A stretch of 64,000 nt of DNA, taken from positions 2,790,001-2,854,000 of the forward strand of contig NZ_JBEJGY010000004.1 in the NCBI RefSeq assembly GCF_040253615.1, written 5' to 3'. The notes beneath the pieces were generated by a model. That model did not search any database, had not been told where the DNA came from, and saw nothing but the letters and a program-made list of their open reading frames with translations. A program made the position numbers and the translations under genes. The number at the start of each line of letters is the position of its first letter. Position 1 is the first letter of the stretch. The DNA is from Streptomyces sp. Edi4 (GTDB lineage Bacteria > Actinomycetota > Actinomycetes > Streptomycetales > Streptomycetaceae). Positions 30,615-39,363 of this stretch are shown one piece after another.

Positions 30615-33241
30615 GCGGTCCCTCCGATCAGGGTGAGGAAGGCGTCCTCCAGGCGGCGGTGCGGCCCGACGCCGGTCAACCGCACGTCCAGGCGCAGCAG
30701 TTCGGCGATGAGCTCGGTCGTGCTCGCCCCGTCGAGACGGATCAGGAGGCCGTCGTCGGTGACCAGCGCCGAGTCGATGCCGGGCAGCGCGGCCACCTTG
30801 TCGACGACGGCTTCGGGGACCTTCTCCGCGGTGGTGACGAGCAGGGTGTCGCTCGCGCCGGTGATCTCGGCGACCGGTCCTGCCTGGACGAGGCGGCCCC
30901 GGTCCATGACCACCAGATGCGTGCAGGACTGCTCGACCTCGGACAAGAGGTGGCTGGAGACGATCACGGTGCGGCCGCCCTCGGCGTACCGGATCATCAC
31001 GTCCCGCATCTCGCGGATCTGGGGCGGGTCGAGTCCGTTGGTCGGCTCGTCCAGGATCAGCAGGTCCGGCATGCCGAGCATGGCCTGTGCGATGGCCAGG
31101 CGCTGGCGCATGCCCTGGGAGTAGGTGCGCACGGCGCGCTGGAGAGCGTCGCCGAGGCCCGCGATCTCCAGGGCCTCCGCCATGCGGGCGTCCCCCGAGG
31201 GGCGGCCGGTGGCCGCCCAGTACAGCTCCAGGTTCTCGCGGCCCGACAGGTGCGGCAGGAAGCCCGCGCCCTCGACGAACGCGCCGACCCGGGACAGGAC
31301 GGGCGAGCCCGGCCGGATGGCGTGCCCGAACACGCGGATCTCGCCGCCGTCGGGCCGGATCAGCCCCATCAGCATGCGCAGGGTGGTGGTCTTGCCCGCG
31401 CCGTTGGGCCCGAGCAGCCCGAGTACCTGGCCCTTCTCGACCCGGAAGGAGAGCTCCCGTACGGCATACCGATCGCTGGACTTGGCGTACTTCTTGGTCA
31501 AGTCCGTGATCTGGAGCGGAACTTGGGCCAGCTCCGGATCGGGGGCCGGGGTGTGGGTGCGCCGGGTGATCAGGAGCGCCGCGCCGATGAGAGCGCCGGC
31601 CGGCGGCAGCCCCCACACCCACCAGGCGAGCCCTGCCGACGCGGTCCGCAGGGCGGGCACGGTGGGCACGCCGAGGGACGGGCCGTCCAGGGCGACGGTG
31701 TACGTGGCGGGCGCGGCCGGGGAGGCGAAGCCGAGGTCGGTGGCGGCGACGACCAGGCGCAGCCGGTGACCGGCCTCGACGTTGTGATCCACGGCGGGCA
31801 GCGTCAGCTCCACGCTCCTGCCGCCCTTCGCGCCGTCGACCCGCAGCGGCGCGACGAGCTGGGAGGGCAGCACCCGCTGCTTGCCGTCGGGTCCGACGTC
31901 GTACACCTTGCCGAACAGGACGGCGGTGTCGGTGCTCGACGTGACCTTGAGCCTGACGGTGGGCGACCCGGTGATGTGGAGGCCGGTGGTCAGCGGCGCC
32001 AAGTCGAACGCGGCGTACTGGCCGGGGAAGTCGAGGGAGAGGCCGACGCCGAGCGAGGAGAGACCCGAAAGGCCCGCCGCCCCCGAACCGAGGCCGGGCA
32101 CCGCCGAGATCGCGGGCGGGGCGCCGCCCGGCGGATTGCCGAAGCTCTGCTCGCGGCCGGTCAGCGCGACAGCCTCACGCCCGCTCGTGAGACCGGGGTA
32201 GCTGCCGCTGGTGGCGCCCCGCAACTGGGCGGCGCCATCGGTGGAGTTGACGCCTCCGGTACGGGTGACGCGGAAAGCTGGGCCGGTGGAGGCACCCTTG
32301 TCGTCCTTGAGATAGCGGTCGAACCACTGGGTGACGCGGGCCTGGGTGCGGGCGCTCTCGCGGTCGCCGCCGTCGTGGCCGCCGGCGATCCAGTCGACGG
32401 AGACCGGGGCGCCGTTGGCGGCGATCGTCTTCGCCATGGCGTCGGCCTGGCCGAGCGGGAAGAGCGAGTCGGTCTGGCCCTGCATGATCAGCGCGGGCAC
32501 CTTGATCCGGTCGCCGACGGCGGAAGGGCTGCGGGACTCCAGGAGCCTGACGGCCTCCGGGTCCGGCTGCCCGGCGGTCGCCACCCGGTCGTACATCGCG
32601 CACAGTTCGGGCTGGAACTTCTGGCAGCCGCCCGCCGTGGAGACGAAGATGCCGGCCCACAGCTTCTTGTAGACGCCGCCGGGGAAGAAGACGTCGGAGA
32701 GGTTCCAGTACGTCATCTCCGGGGCGATCGCGTCGACACGGTGGTCGTATCCGGCGGCGAGCAGCGAGATCGCCCCGCCGTAGGACACCCCGGTGACGCC
32801 GACGCGCGGATCGCCCGGCTTGTCGAGCCGCACCTCGGGCCGGCGGGCCAGCCAGTCGATGAGCCGCGAGACGTCCTTGACCTCGAACGCGGGGTCGTTG
32901 ATGCCGATCTTGCCGGTGGACTTGCCAAAACCGCGCGCGGACCACGTCAGGACCGCGTACCCGTCGCGCGCGAGCTGTTCGGCCTGGCCCTTCACCTCGT
33001 CCTTGCTGCCGCCGAAGCCGTGCCCGATCAGCACGGCTGGCCGCTTGTCCCGCGCGCCGCCCGCCGTGAAGAACGAGGTGTCGATCCTCGCTCCCGGCAG
33101 GTCGAGCACCTGGTCCTGGCGGTGCACGGCGCCGGCGCCCGACGCGTCGGCCGCGCCCCAGACGCCGGCGCCGGCCAGCACGGCAAGGACTGCCGCCCCC
33201 GCGGCCGTCCGCCACCGCCGTCTGCCCATCCTGATCTCCAT
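30611..33241 (-). CDS. X-Pro dipeptidyl-peptidase-like hydrolase fused to ABC ATPase
   Basis: ATG at 33241 (ATG 33229, better placed behind GGAG, would shorten it by four residues). 876 residues. Signal anchor or signal peptide at 11-30; alpha/beta hydrolase (about 45-340) with nucleophile elbow GVSYGG (Ser153) and an acidic/His end GGHDGGD; a beta-sandwich like the C-terminal domain of X-Pro peptidases (about 350-530); a membrane segment (about 548-572, WWVWGLPPAGALIGAALLI); then a cytoplasmic ABC domain with LLGPNGAGKTT, SQGMRQRL and LLILDEPTNGLDPP. The layout puts the hydrolase outside and the motor inside. It is joined to the permease downstream. Streptomyces genomes contain similar fusions, so this is rare but not unique. 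The substrate is unknown. Confidence 0.85.
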   Translation of the reverse strand: MEIRMGRRRWRTAAGAAVLAVLAGAGVWGAADASGAGAVHRQDQVLDLPGARIDTSFFTAGGARDKRPAVLIGHGFGGSKDEVKGQAEQLARDGYAVLTWSARGFGKSTGKIGINDPAFEVKDVSRLIDWLARRPEVRLDKPGDPRVGVTGVSYGGAISLLAAGYDHRVDAIAPEMTYWNLSDVFFPGGVYKKLWAGIFVSTAGGCQKFQPELCAMYDRVATAGQPDPEAVRLLESRSPSAVGDRIKVPALIMQGQTDSLFPLGQADAMAKTIAANGAPVSVDWIAGGHDGGDRESARTQARVTQWFDRYLKDDKGASTGPAFRVTRTGGVNSTDGAAQLRGATSGSYPGLTSGREAVALTGREQSFGNPPGGAPPAISAVPGLGSGAAGLSGLSSLGVGLSLDFPGQYAAFDLAPLTTGLHITGSPTVRLKVTSSTDTAVLFGKVYDVGPDGKQRVLPSQLVAPLRVDGAKGGRSVELTLPAVDHNVEAGHRLRLVVAATDLGFASPAAPATYTVALDGPSLGVPTVPALRTASAGLAWWVWGLPPAGALIGAALLITRRTHTPAPDPELAQVPLQITDLTKKYAKSSDRYAVRELSFRVEKGQVLGLLGPNGAGKTTTLRMLMGLIRPDGGEIRVFGHAIRPGSPVLSRVGAFVEGAGFLPHLSGRENLELYWAATGRPSGDARMAEALEIAGLGDALQRAVRTYSQGMRQRLAIAQAMLGMPDLLILDEPTNGLDPPQIREMRDVMIRYAEGGRTVIVSSHLLSEVEQSCTHLVVMDRGRLVQAGPVAEITGASDTLLVTTAEKVPEAVVDKVAALPGIDSALVTDDGLLIRLDGASTTELIAELLRLDVRLTGVGPHRRLEDAFLTLIGGTA

Positions 33242-33339
33242 CCCCCAACGGTATGCGCCCGCACCGACAACCGACGCGGCCCGGTGGGTACAGCGCGGCC
33301 CGGGGTCGCGCCCGGGTGCGCTCAAGGTCCGTGCCCGGC

Positions 33340-34110
33340 TCAGAACGCCGTCTTGGCCAGCCACGTGTCCAGGACCCCCCGCTCGCCGAGTACTTCGACG
33401 GCCGGGGAGTCGGTGGGCAGGCGGCGGTAGAGGACACGCAGCACGTCGGTGAGGGGTCCGCGCACCACGGCCGTCGCCTTCTCGTGGGCGCGGCGCCAGG
33501 TGAAGCCCTCGTCGCCGATCTCGATGAACCACTCGGCGTCGGGCACGTCCGTGGCGTGCAGGTGCAGGGACTGTCCGGGCTCGCCGAGCTCGCCGCTGCT
33601 GCTCCTGAACGCACGGGCGAAGCTGAGGACGTCGAGCCATTCGTCGATGGCGTCGGCCGCGACGTCGGCGGGCGCCGTGAAGGCGGCGCCGAGTGCGCCG
33701 GCCGCGTCCGCCCGGTGCACCAGGGTCTCGTGGGTCATCCTGCGGGCCCAGAACGCGCTGGTCGTCGGGCCCGTCCAGGACCAGACCGGCACGTCGGTCC
33801 CCGCCTCGCGCAGGACCTTCGCGCAGTTCTCGGCACCTTCGGCGAGCCAGGCGTCGAGGGCGGCCGGATCATCGCTGTCGGGACCGGCCGCGCCGGGCAC
33901 CTGGTCCGGCGGGAACGGCTCGGTGGCCTTGGTGCGGACGATCTCGGTGGACCAGCGGTGGGCCCCGCCCACGTGCCGGGCGAGCTGGCGCAGGGTCCAC
34001 TCGGGACAGGTCGGCACGGGCGCCGAAAGGTCGGCGCCCGCGAGATGGGACCGCAACTCGGCGCTCTGGCGGACGATTTGGTCGCAGTACGTCAGGTGTT
34101 CAAGGGTCAT
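33340..34110 (-). CDS. maleylpyruvate isomerase family mycothiol-dependent enzyme
   Basis: ATG at 34110. 256 residues: the DinB-like four-helix N-terminal domain (LTYCDQIVRQSAELRSHLAG, then VPTCPEWTLRQLARHVGGAH, including the family's CPEW-x-VxxLxxHvg motif) and a C-terminal domain (RRAHEKATAVVRGPLTDVL). Family members use mycothiol as cofactor in isomerisation or detoxification; the precise reaction cannot be told. It lies between two transporters, is not obviously in their operon, and is separated by only 21 bases from the APC permease stop. Confidence 0.8.
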   Translation of the reverse strand: MTLEHLTYCDQIVRQSAELRSHLAGADLSAPVPTCPEWTLRQLARHVGGAHRWSTEIVRTKATEPFPPDQVPGAAGPDSDDPAALDAWLAEGAENCAKVLREAGTDVPVWSWTGPTTSAFWARRMTHETLVHRADAAGALGAAFTAPADVAADAIDEWLDVLSFARAFRSSSGELGEPGQSLHLHATDVPDAEWFIEIGDEGFTWRRAHEKATAVVRGPLTDVLRVLYRRLPTDSPAVEVLGERGVLDTWLAKTAF

Positions 34111-34131
34111 GGCGACACCCTAGGCAACGCC

Positions 34132-35601
34132 TCAGGCGCGGGCGTTCGCGGGGAGGCCGGCCTCGCCCTCGGGAAGGCCGGCCCCGCCCTCGTCCAGACC
34201 CATCTCGTCCTCGGGGATGCTGACCAGCCAGCGGGTGTCGCGGCGCGGCCGCAGGTACAGCGCCCAGTACAGGGTGGCCGCGGCGGTGATGCCGCCGGTC
34301 CACACCAGGTAGCGGGTCTCCTGCTGGGTGAGGATGTAGGCGAGTACGGCGATGAGCAGCACCGGGACCGCGGGCCACAGCGGCATCCGCCAGGCGGTGG
34401 CGTGCTTGTGGGCGCCGCGCCGGCACAGCAGGGCCGCGACGGCGACCAGGAGGTACATGGCGGTGACGGAGACGCCGGTGACGCCGTAGAGGGTGTCGAG
34501 GTTGACGAAGCACAGGGCCGCGCCGGGGACGCCGACGAGGAGGGTGGCCACCCACGGCGAGCCGAAGCGGCCGAGCCGGGACAGGCCCCGGTTGACGGGC
34601 TCGGGCCAGGCCTTGTCGCGGGCGGAGGCGAACAGGACCCGGGAGTTCTGGATGACCATGACGATGCCCGCGTTGATGATGGCGAGGGCGACGCACAGGC
34701 TCACGAAGGTGCCGACCGCCGAGTTCGACCAGGCGTTGACCATGTCGCTCAGGTTGCCGCTGGTGAGGGTGGCGAGGTCGGGGGCGCCCAGCGTGATGGC
34801 CACAACGGGCACCAGGATCACGGCGGTTGAGATGGCGAGGGTGGCGAGCACGGTGCGGGCGACGTTGCGCCGGGGGTGCTCAAGCTCCTCGGAGAGGTAG
34901 ACGGCGGTGGAGAAGCCCTGGGTGATGAACAGGGCGATGGCGAGGCCGGATACCACCATCATCGCGGTGACCGTCGAAGTGGTGTGGCCGTCACCGGCAA
35001 CCGTGCCGTGCACCAGGGCGGAGGCGCCCCGCTGGCTGTGGGCGAAGCCGAGGACGGCGACGACGCCGGCCGCGATGACTTCGAGTACGAGGAAGATGCC
35101 GGTGATCCAGGCGTTGGCGCGCAGGTCGAGCAGGCCGGCCAGGGTGGCGAGCAGCATGACCGCGCCGCCGGCGACGGGGGCCGGGATGTGCACGACCGGC
35201 GCGAGGTAGTCGGCGGTGCCCATCGCGATGACGGGCGGCACGATCATCACGACGAGCAGCGAGAGCACGAACACCAGCCAGCCCGCGAGCCGTCCGGCCA
35301 TCGTGGAGACCATGGCGTACTCGCCGCCCGCGCTGGGGATGAGGGTGCCCAGCTCCGAGTAGCAGAACGCCACGGCGATACAGAGCAGCGAACCGATGGC
35401 GATGGTGAGGGCGGTGTAGGTGCCCAGGGTGGAGAAGAGGTCGGGCACGACGACGAACAGCGTGGAGGCGGGGGTCACGCACGACAGCGTGAGCAGGGTG
35501 CCGCCCACGACGCCGATGGACCGCTTGAGCTTCTGCGCCTGCTGGGGGGTGGGTCCGGTCGCGGGGGCGAGCGCTTGGGGAGCGCTGAGCGTTTCCGTCA
35601 T
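34132..35601 (-). CDS. APC-family amino-acid permease
   Basis: ATG at 35601, preferred over an in-frame start 105 bases upstream that adds only Pro/Ser-rich sequence. 489 residues, twelve membrane segments; LLTLSCVTPASTLFVVVPDL near 45 and TQGFSTAVYLSEELEHPRRN near 225 match amino acid-polyamine transporters. The acidic C-terminal tail (DEMGLDEGGAGLPEGEAG) contains a small tandem repeat. It is preceded by a promoter-like region with an inverted repeat. The substrate is unknown. Confidence 0.85.
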   Translation of the reverse strand: MTETLSAPQALAPATGPTPQQAQKLKRSIGVVGGTLLTLSCVTPASTLFVVVPDLFSTLGTYTALTIAIGSLLCIAVAFCYSELGTLIPSAGGEYAMVSTMAGRLAGWLVFVLSLLVVMIVPPVIAMGTADYLAPVVHIPAPVAGGAVMLLATLAGLLDLRANAWITGIFLVLEVIAAGVVAVLGFAHSQRGASALVHGTVAGDGHTTSTVTAMMVVSGLAIALFITQGFSTAVYLSEELEHPRRNVARTVLATLAISTAVILVPVVAITLGAPDLATLTSGNLSDMVNAWSNSAVGTFVSLCVALAIINAGIVMVIQNSRVLFASARDKAWPEPVNRGLSRLGRFGSPWVATLLVGVPGAALCFVNLDTLYGVTGVSVTAMYLLVAVAALLCRRGAHKHATAWRMPLWPAVPVLLIAVLAYILTQQETRYLVWTGGITAAATLYWALYLRPRRDTRWLVSIPEDEMGLDEGGAGLPEGEAGLPANARA

Positions 35602-35711
35602 CGTGCGGGTTCCGATCGACTGGTGCGGAGTCCGGTCACCGGGAGCGGTATCGCCTCCAGAGGCGGGTGGTGAAGAGTTCGGGGCTCCCGGGGTGCCGTT
35701 ATGCAATCCTT

Positions 35712-35753
35712 CGCAGAACCGCAGGTCAATAGGGGGTTACCTGCGGAATCCGA
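35712..35753. promoter_or_regulatory. inverted repeat upstream of APC permease
   Basis: CCGCAGGT at 35719-35726 and ACCTGCGG at 35739-35746, with outer TTCG/CGAA bases extending the symmetry. It lies about 110 bases upstream of the permease ATG, in the only AT-richer part of the gap. Probably an operator for a dimeric regulator. The rest of the gap 35754-35984 holds a short tandem of CCCGGGCGCTC-like units and no visible gene. Confidence 0.5.
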
Positions 35754-35984
35754 AGATCGGGACGCGGTTTGCGCCGGTTTTCGGCGTCAAGGGGGCGTCA
35801 GGAACCAGGATCGGCCGGTGCGGGAACCGTAGCTTCCGCATCGAAGTTCGTCGACAACTTTCCGCACTGCGGACGCTCGCACCCAGCCGGGCCCCGACCG
35901 GCGCTCCCCGATCCGGGCGCTCCCCCGCCCGGGTGCTCCCCTGCCCGGGCGCTCAGCCACCCGCCCGCTCAGCCACCCGCCCGG

Positions 35985-36875
35985 TCAGCCGCTCGATTCG
36001 GTCAGCGCGGCCATCAGCGCCCGCACGGGGCCGGCGGGCTCGCGCGGGTGGACGACCTCGGTACGGTGCACGAGACGCGGCGCCGAGATCCGCACGGCGA
36101 CCGTCCCCGCCGCCCCCTCGGCGACTCCGGCCGCCACGGCGACGATCCCGTGCCCGGCGGCGACGAGCACCCCGAGCCCCGTCAACTCCGTTCCCGCATA
36201 CGCCACTTGACCCAGGAATCCGTCACTGCGGGCGGCCGCGCGCAGCTGCGCCAGGGGCACGGCCGCGTCCGGGGCGTCGATCCAGCGGGCGTCGGCGAGA
36301 TCGCCGAGACGCAGGGCGGGGCGGCCCGCGAGGGGGTGCCCGGCCGGCAGCAGCACCACGAGCGGTTCCTCGGCGATCCCTCGCGTGATCAGCGTTCCCG
36401 CGTCGGGCAGCGGCAGCGGATCGCTGGGCGCCGCGGCGCCGGTGACCAGGCCGAGGTCGGCCGCGCCCGTCAGGACCGCCCGCACGCTCGCGTCCCGGCC
36501 AAGGACGCGCACCTCGACGGCCAGCCCGGGAACGGCCTGGCGCACGACGCCGAGCGCGCGGGCGAAGGCGGGGCTCAGCGCGTCGGGCGCGCAGGCGACG
36601 GCGAGCCGCGCGGGCCGCACCTCGGTGAGCCGGGCGAGGTCGGCGCGGGCCGCGTCGAGGCGGAGCAGCAGAGGGCGCGCGTGCTCCATGAGGCGCGCCC
36701 CGGCCGGGGTGGGCTCCACCGGGCGGCGCCCGAGCAGCGGGGTGGCGAGGTCGGCTTCGAGCGCGGCGATGTGCTGCGACACGGCGGACTGGGTGTAGCC
36801 GAGTTCCCGGGCGGCGGTGGAGAACGAGCGGTGCTCGACGACGGCGACGAAGGTGCGCAGCAGATGCGGATCCAT
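35985..36875 (-). CDS. LysR-family transcriptional regulator
   Basis: ATG at 36875 (MDPHLLRTFVAVVEHRSF) is chosen because LysR proteins begin at this motif; ATG 36905 adds ten unusual residues. 296 residues. N-terminal winged helix: FSTAARELGYTQSAVSQHIA, then LLGRRPVEPTPAG; the effector domain follows (LAVACAPDALSPAFARALGV start). It is divergent from the next gene, separated by about 75 bases, the classical arrangement in which a LysR protein controls the divergent target and itself. Confidence 0.85.
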   Translation of the reverse strand: MDPHLLRTFVAVVEHRSFSTAARELGYTQSAVSQHIAALEADLATPLLGRRPVEPTPAGARLMEHARPLLLRLDAARADLARLTEVRPARLAVACAPDALSPAFARALGVVRQAVPGLAVEVRVLGRDASVRAVLTGAADLGLVTGAAAPSDPLPLPDAGTLITRGIAEEPLVVLLPAGHPLAGRPALRLGDLADARWIDAPDAAVPLAQLRAAARSDGFLGQVAYAGTELTGLGVLVAAGHGIVAVAAGVAEGAAGTVAVRISAPRLVHRTEVVHPREPAGPVRALMAALTESSG

Positions 36876-36951
36876 GGGCATCAGTATCGCTAATGCGGAA
36901 TCCATGAATCATCGTTGGACGTGATGCGGGCGCCCGGCCAGGCTTACGTGC

Positions 36952-37659
36952 ATGAACACGACCCGCATCGCCCTGGTCGGCGACCGCTCCCCCGACGTCC
37001 GCTCCCACACCCGCGTGCCACTGCTCCTGGACGCCCTGCGCGAATGCGAAGGCCTCGACCTCGACGCGTACTGGATCCCGACCGAGGAGGCCGAGGAGCA
37101 CGGCGTCGGCGGCTTCGACGCGGTGTGGCTGCTGCCGGGCAGCCCCTACCGCAGCGAGACCGGGGCGCTTGCCGCCGTACGCACCGCCCGCGAGGAACGC
37201 ATCCCCTTCCTCGGCACCTGCGCCGGGTTCCAGCACGCGCTTTTGGAGTACGCGCGCGACGTGTGCGGGTTGCACGGGGCCAGCCACGCCGAGAACACCC
37301 CGGACGCCGAGGACCCCTTGATCGTGCCGCTCGCCTGCTCACTGGTCGGCCACGAGGGGGCGATCGCGCTGGAGCCGGGCTCGCTCGCGGCCGGGCTCCT
37401 GGGCGCCGAGCGCAGCCTGGAGCGCTACCACTGCGACTACGGCGCCGGCGCCGCCCACGTGGACACCCTGCGCGCCCACGGCCTGCGCTTTTCCGGCACC
37501 GACACCGAGGGCGACGTACGCATCGCCGAACTCCCCGGCCACCCCTTCTTCCTGGCCACCCTCTTCCAGCCGGAACTGGCAGGAGACGGCCACCGCCCGC
37601 ACCCCTTCATCCTGGGCCTCGCGAGGGCCGCGACGGACCACGCGAAGGCGACGCGGTGA
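36952..37659 (+). CDS. CTP synthase C-terminal-like glutamine amidotransferase protein
   Basis: ATG 36952. 235 residues of class I glutamine amidotransferase fold. The nucleophile elbow is GTCAGFQHALLEYA (Cys90). Where active enzymes have HPE near the end, this protein has FQPEL, so the catalytic His appears replaced by Gln, as in the group of stand-alone CTP-synthase-C-terminal relatives; glutaminase activity is therefore doubtful. It is divergent from the LysR gene and probably its target. Role unknown. The gap to 37846 is intergenic and convergent with mmsA. Confidence 0.75.
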   Translation: MNTTRIALVGDRSPDVRSHTRVPLLLDALRECEGLDLDAYWIPTEEAEEHGVGGFDAVWLLPGSPYRSETGALAAVRTAREERIPFLGTCAGFQHALLEYARDVCGLHGASHAENTPDAEDPLIVPLACSLVGHEGAIALEPGSLAAGLLGAERSLERYHCDYGAGAAHVDTLRAHGLRFSGTDTEGDVRIAELPGHPFFLATLFQPELAGDGHRPHPFILGLARAATDHAKATR

Positions 37660-37846
37660 GAACGGTGCTGCTCGCGTACGTGCGCTGGTGCACCGTGCGC
37701 GAAGCCGCGGCCCTGAGCCCCCTCCTGCACCCCGCCGAGCCGACGCTGGTCCGCGTCCGGGGTGGTCCCGGGCGGCCCGGGCGCATCCCGCACGAGATCC
37801 CCCGCCGTCCGCGACGGGAAGGCGGGGGGTCGGCGCGGGCGGCGGG

Positions 37847-39349
37847 TCAGTGGTTCCTGGGGAAGCCCAGGTCCACGCCCGTGGGAGCGTCCGCCGGGTC
37901 CGGCCAGCGGGTGGTGACGACCTTGCCGCGGGTGTAGAAGTGCGTGCCGTCGTTGCCGTAGATGTGGTGGTCGCCGAAGAGCGAGTCCTTCCAGCCGCCG
38001 AAGGAGTGGTAGCCCACCGGCACCGGGATCGGCACGTTGACGCCGACCATGCCGGCCTCCACCTCCAGCTGGAAGCGGCGGGCCGCGCCGCCGTCGCGGG
38101 TGAAGATCGCGGTGCCGTTGCCGAACGGCGAGGCGTTGATCAGCGCCAGGCCCTCCTCGTACGTCTGGGCGCGCAGCACGCACAGGACCGGGCCGAAGAT
38201 CTCGTCGCGATAGGCGTCGGACGAGGTCGGCACGTGGTCCAGGAGGGACAGGCCGATCCAGTGGCCGCCCTCGAAGCCGTCGACGGTGTAGCCGGTGCCG
38301 TCAAGGACGACCTCGCAGCCCTGCGCCGCCGCGCCCTTCACGTACGAGGCGACCTTGTCGCGGTGGGCCGCCGTGATCAGCGGGCCCATCTCGGACGACG
38401 GGTCGTTGCCGGGGCCGATCTTGATCTTTTCGGCGCGCTCGCGGATCTTCGCCACCAGCTCGTCGCCGATCGCGCCGACCGCCACGACCGCGGAGATGGC
38501 CATGCAGCGCTCGCCCGCCGAACCGTAGGCGGCCGAGACGGCGGCGTCGGCGGCCGCGTCGAGGTCGGCGTCCGGCAGCACCAGCATGTGGTTCTTGGCG
38601 CCGCCGAGCGCCTGCACCCGCTTGCCGCCCGCGGACGCGGTGGTGTGGATGTGGCGGGCGATCGGGGTGGAGCCGACGAAGGAGACGGCCGCCACGTCCG
38701 GGTGGGCGAGCAGCGCGTCGACGGCCACCTTGTCACCGTGCAGCACGGTGAAGACGCCGTCGGGAAGCCCGGCCTCCGCCAGCAGTTCGGCGATCTTCAT
38801 CGACGCCGACGGGTCCTTCTCGGACGGCTTCAGGATGAACGTGTTGCCGCACGCGATGGCGAGCGGGAACATCCACATCGGCACCATCGCGGGGAAGTTG
38901 AACGGGGTGATGCCCGCCACGACACCCAGCGGCTGGCGGATGGAGGCCACGTCCACCCGGCTGGAGACCTGCGTGGACAGCTCGCCCTTGAGCTGGGTGG
39001 TGATGCCGCACGCCAGGTCCACGATCTCCAGGCCGCGCGCGACCTCGCCGAGGGCGTCCGAGTGGACCTTGCCGTGCTCGGCGGTGATCAGCTCGGCGAT
39101 CGCGTCCCGGTTCGCGTCCAGCAGCGCCCGGAACGCGAAGAGCACCGTGGTGCGCTGGGCCAGCGAGGACGTGCCCCAGGTCGAGTACGCCGCTCGCGCG
39201 ATGGCCACCGCCCGGTCCACCTCCTCGGCGGACGCGAAGGCGACCCGCGTGGTGACCTCGCCGGTCGCCGGGTCGGTCACGGGGCCGAACTCGCCCGACG
39301 TGCCTTCGACGGTCTTGCCACCGATCCAGTGGTGGACGGTCTTCGTCAT
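37847..39349 (-). CDS. mmsA: CoA-acylating methylmalonate-semialdehyde dehydrogenase
   Basis: ATG at 39349 behind AGGAG. 500 residues. The aldehyde dehydrogenase fold has TPFNFPAMVPMWMFPLAIAC, EKDPSASMKIAELL and the catalytic Cys in GSAGERCMAISAVVAVG; these stretches are diagnostic for the CoA-dependent MmsA/IolA group. The reaction converts malonate or methylmalonate semialdehyde with CoA and NAD+ to acetyl- or propionyl-CoA and CO2, the last step of myo-inositol breakdown and also part of valine catabolism. It is the last gene of the leftward iol operon, 14 bases after iolD, so iolA would be an equally good name. Confidence 0.93.
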   Translation of the reverse strand: MTKTVHHWIGGKTVEGTSGEFGPVTDPATGEVTTRVAFASAEEVDRAVAIARAAYSTWGTSSLAQRTTVLFAFRALLDANRDAIAELITAEHGKVHSDALGEVARGLEIVDLACGITTQLKGELSTQVSSRVDVASIRQPLGVVAGITPFNFPAMVPMWMFPLAIACGNTFILKPSEKDPSASMKIAELLAEAGLPDGVFTVLHGDKVAVDALLAHPDVAAVSFVGSTPIARHIHTTASAGGKRVQALGGAKNHMLVLPDADLDAAADAAVSAAYGSAGERCMAISAVVAVGAIGDELVAKIRERAEKIKIGPGNDPSSEMGPLITAAHRDKVASYVKGAAAQGCEVVLDGTGYTVDGFEGGHWIGLSLLDHVPTSSDAYRDEIFGPVLCVLRAQTYEEGLALINASPFGNGTAIFTRDGGAARRFQLEVEAGMVGVNVPIPVPVGYHSFGGWKDSLFGDHHIYGNDGTHFYTRGKVVTTRWPDPADAPTGVDLGFPRNH

Positions 39350-39363
39350 GTCCAAGTGCTCCT

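Noticed and set aside
30659..33430. A 923-codon rightward frame antisense to the peptidase-ABC fusion.
   Set aside because: It mirrors the real leftward gene's codon bias, with no recognisable domain and Gly/Arg/Gln-rich content.
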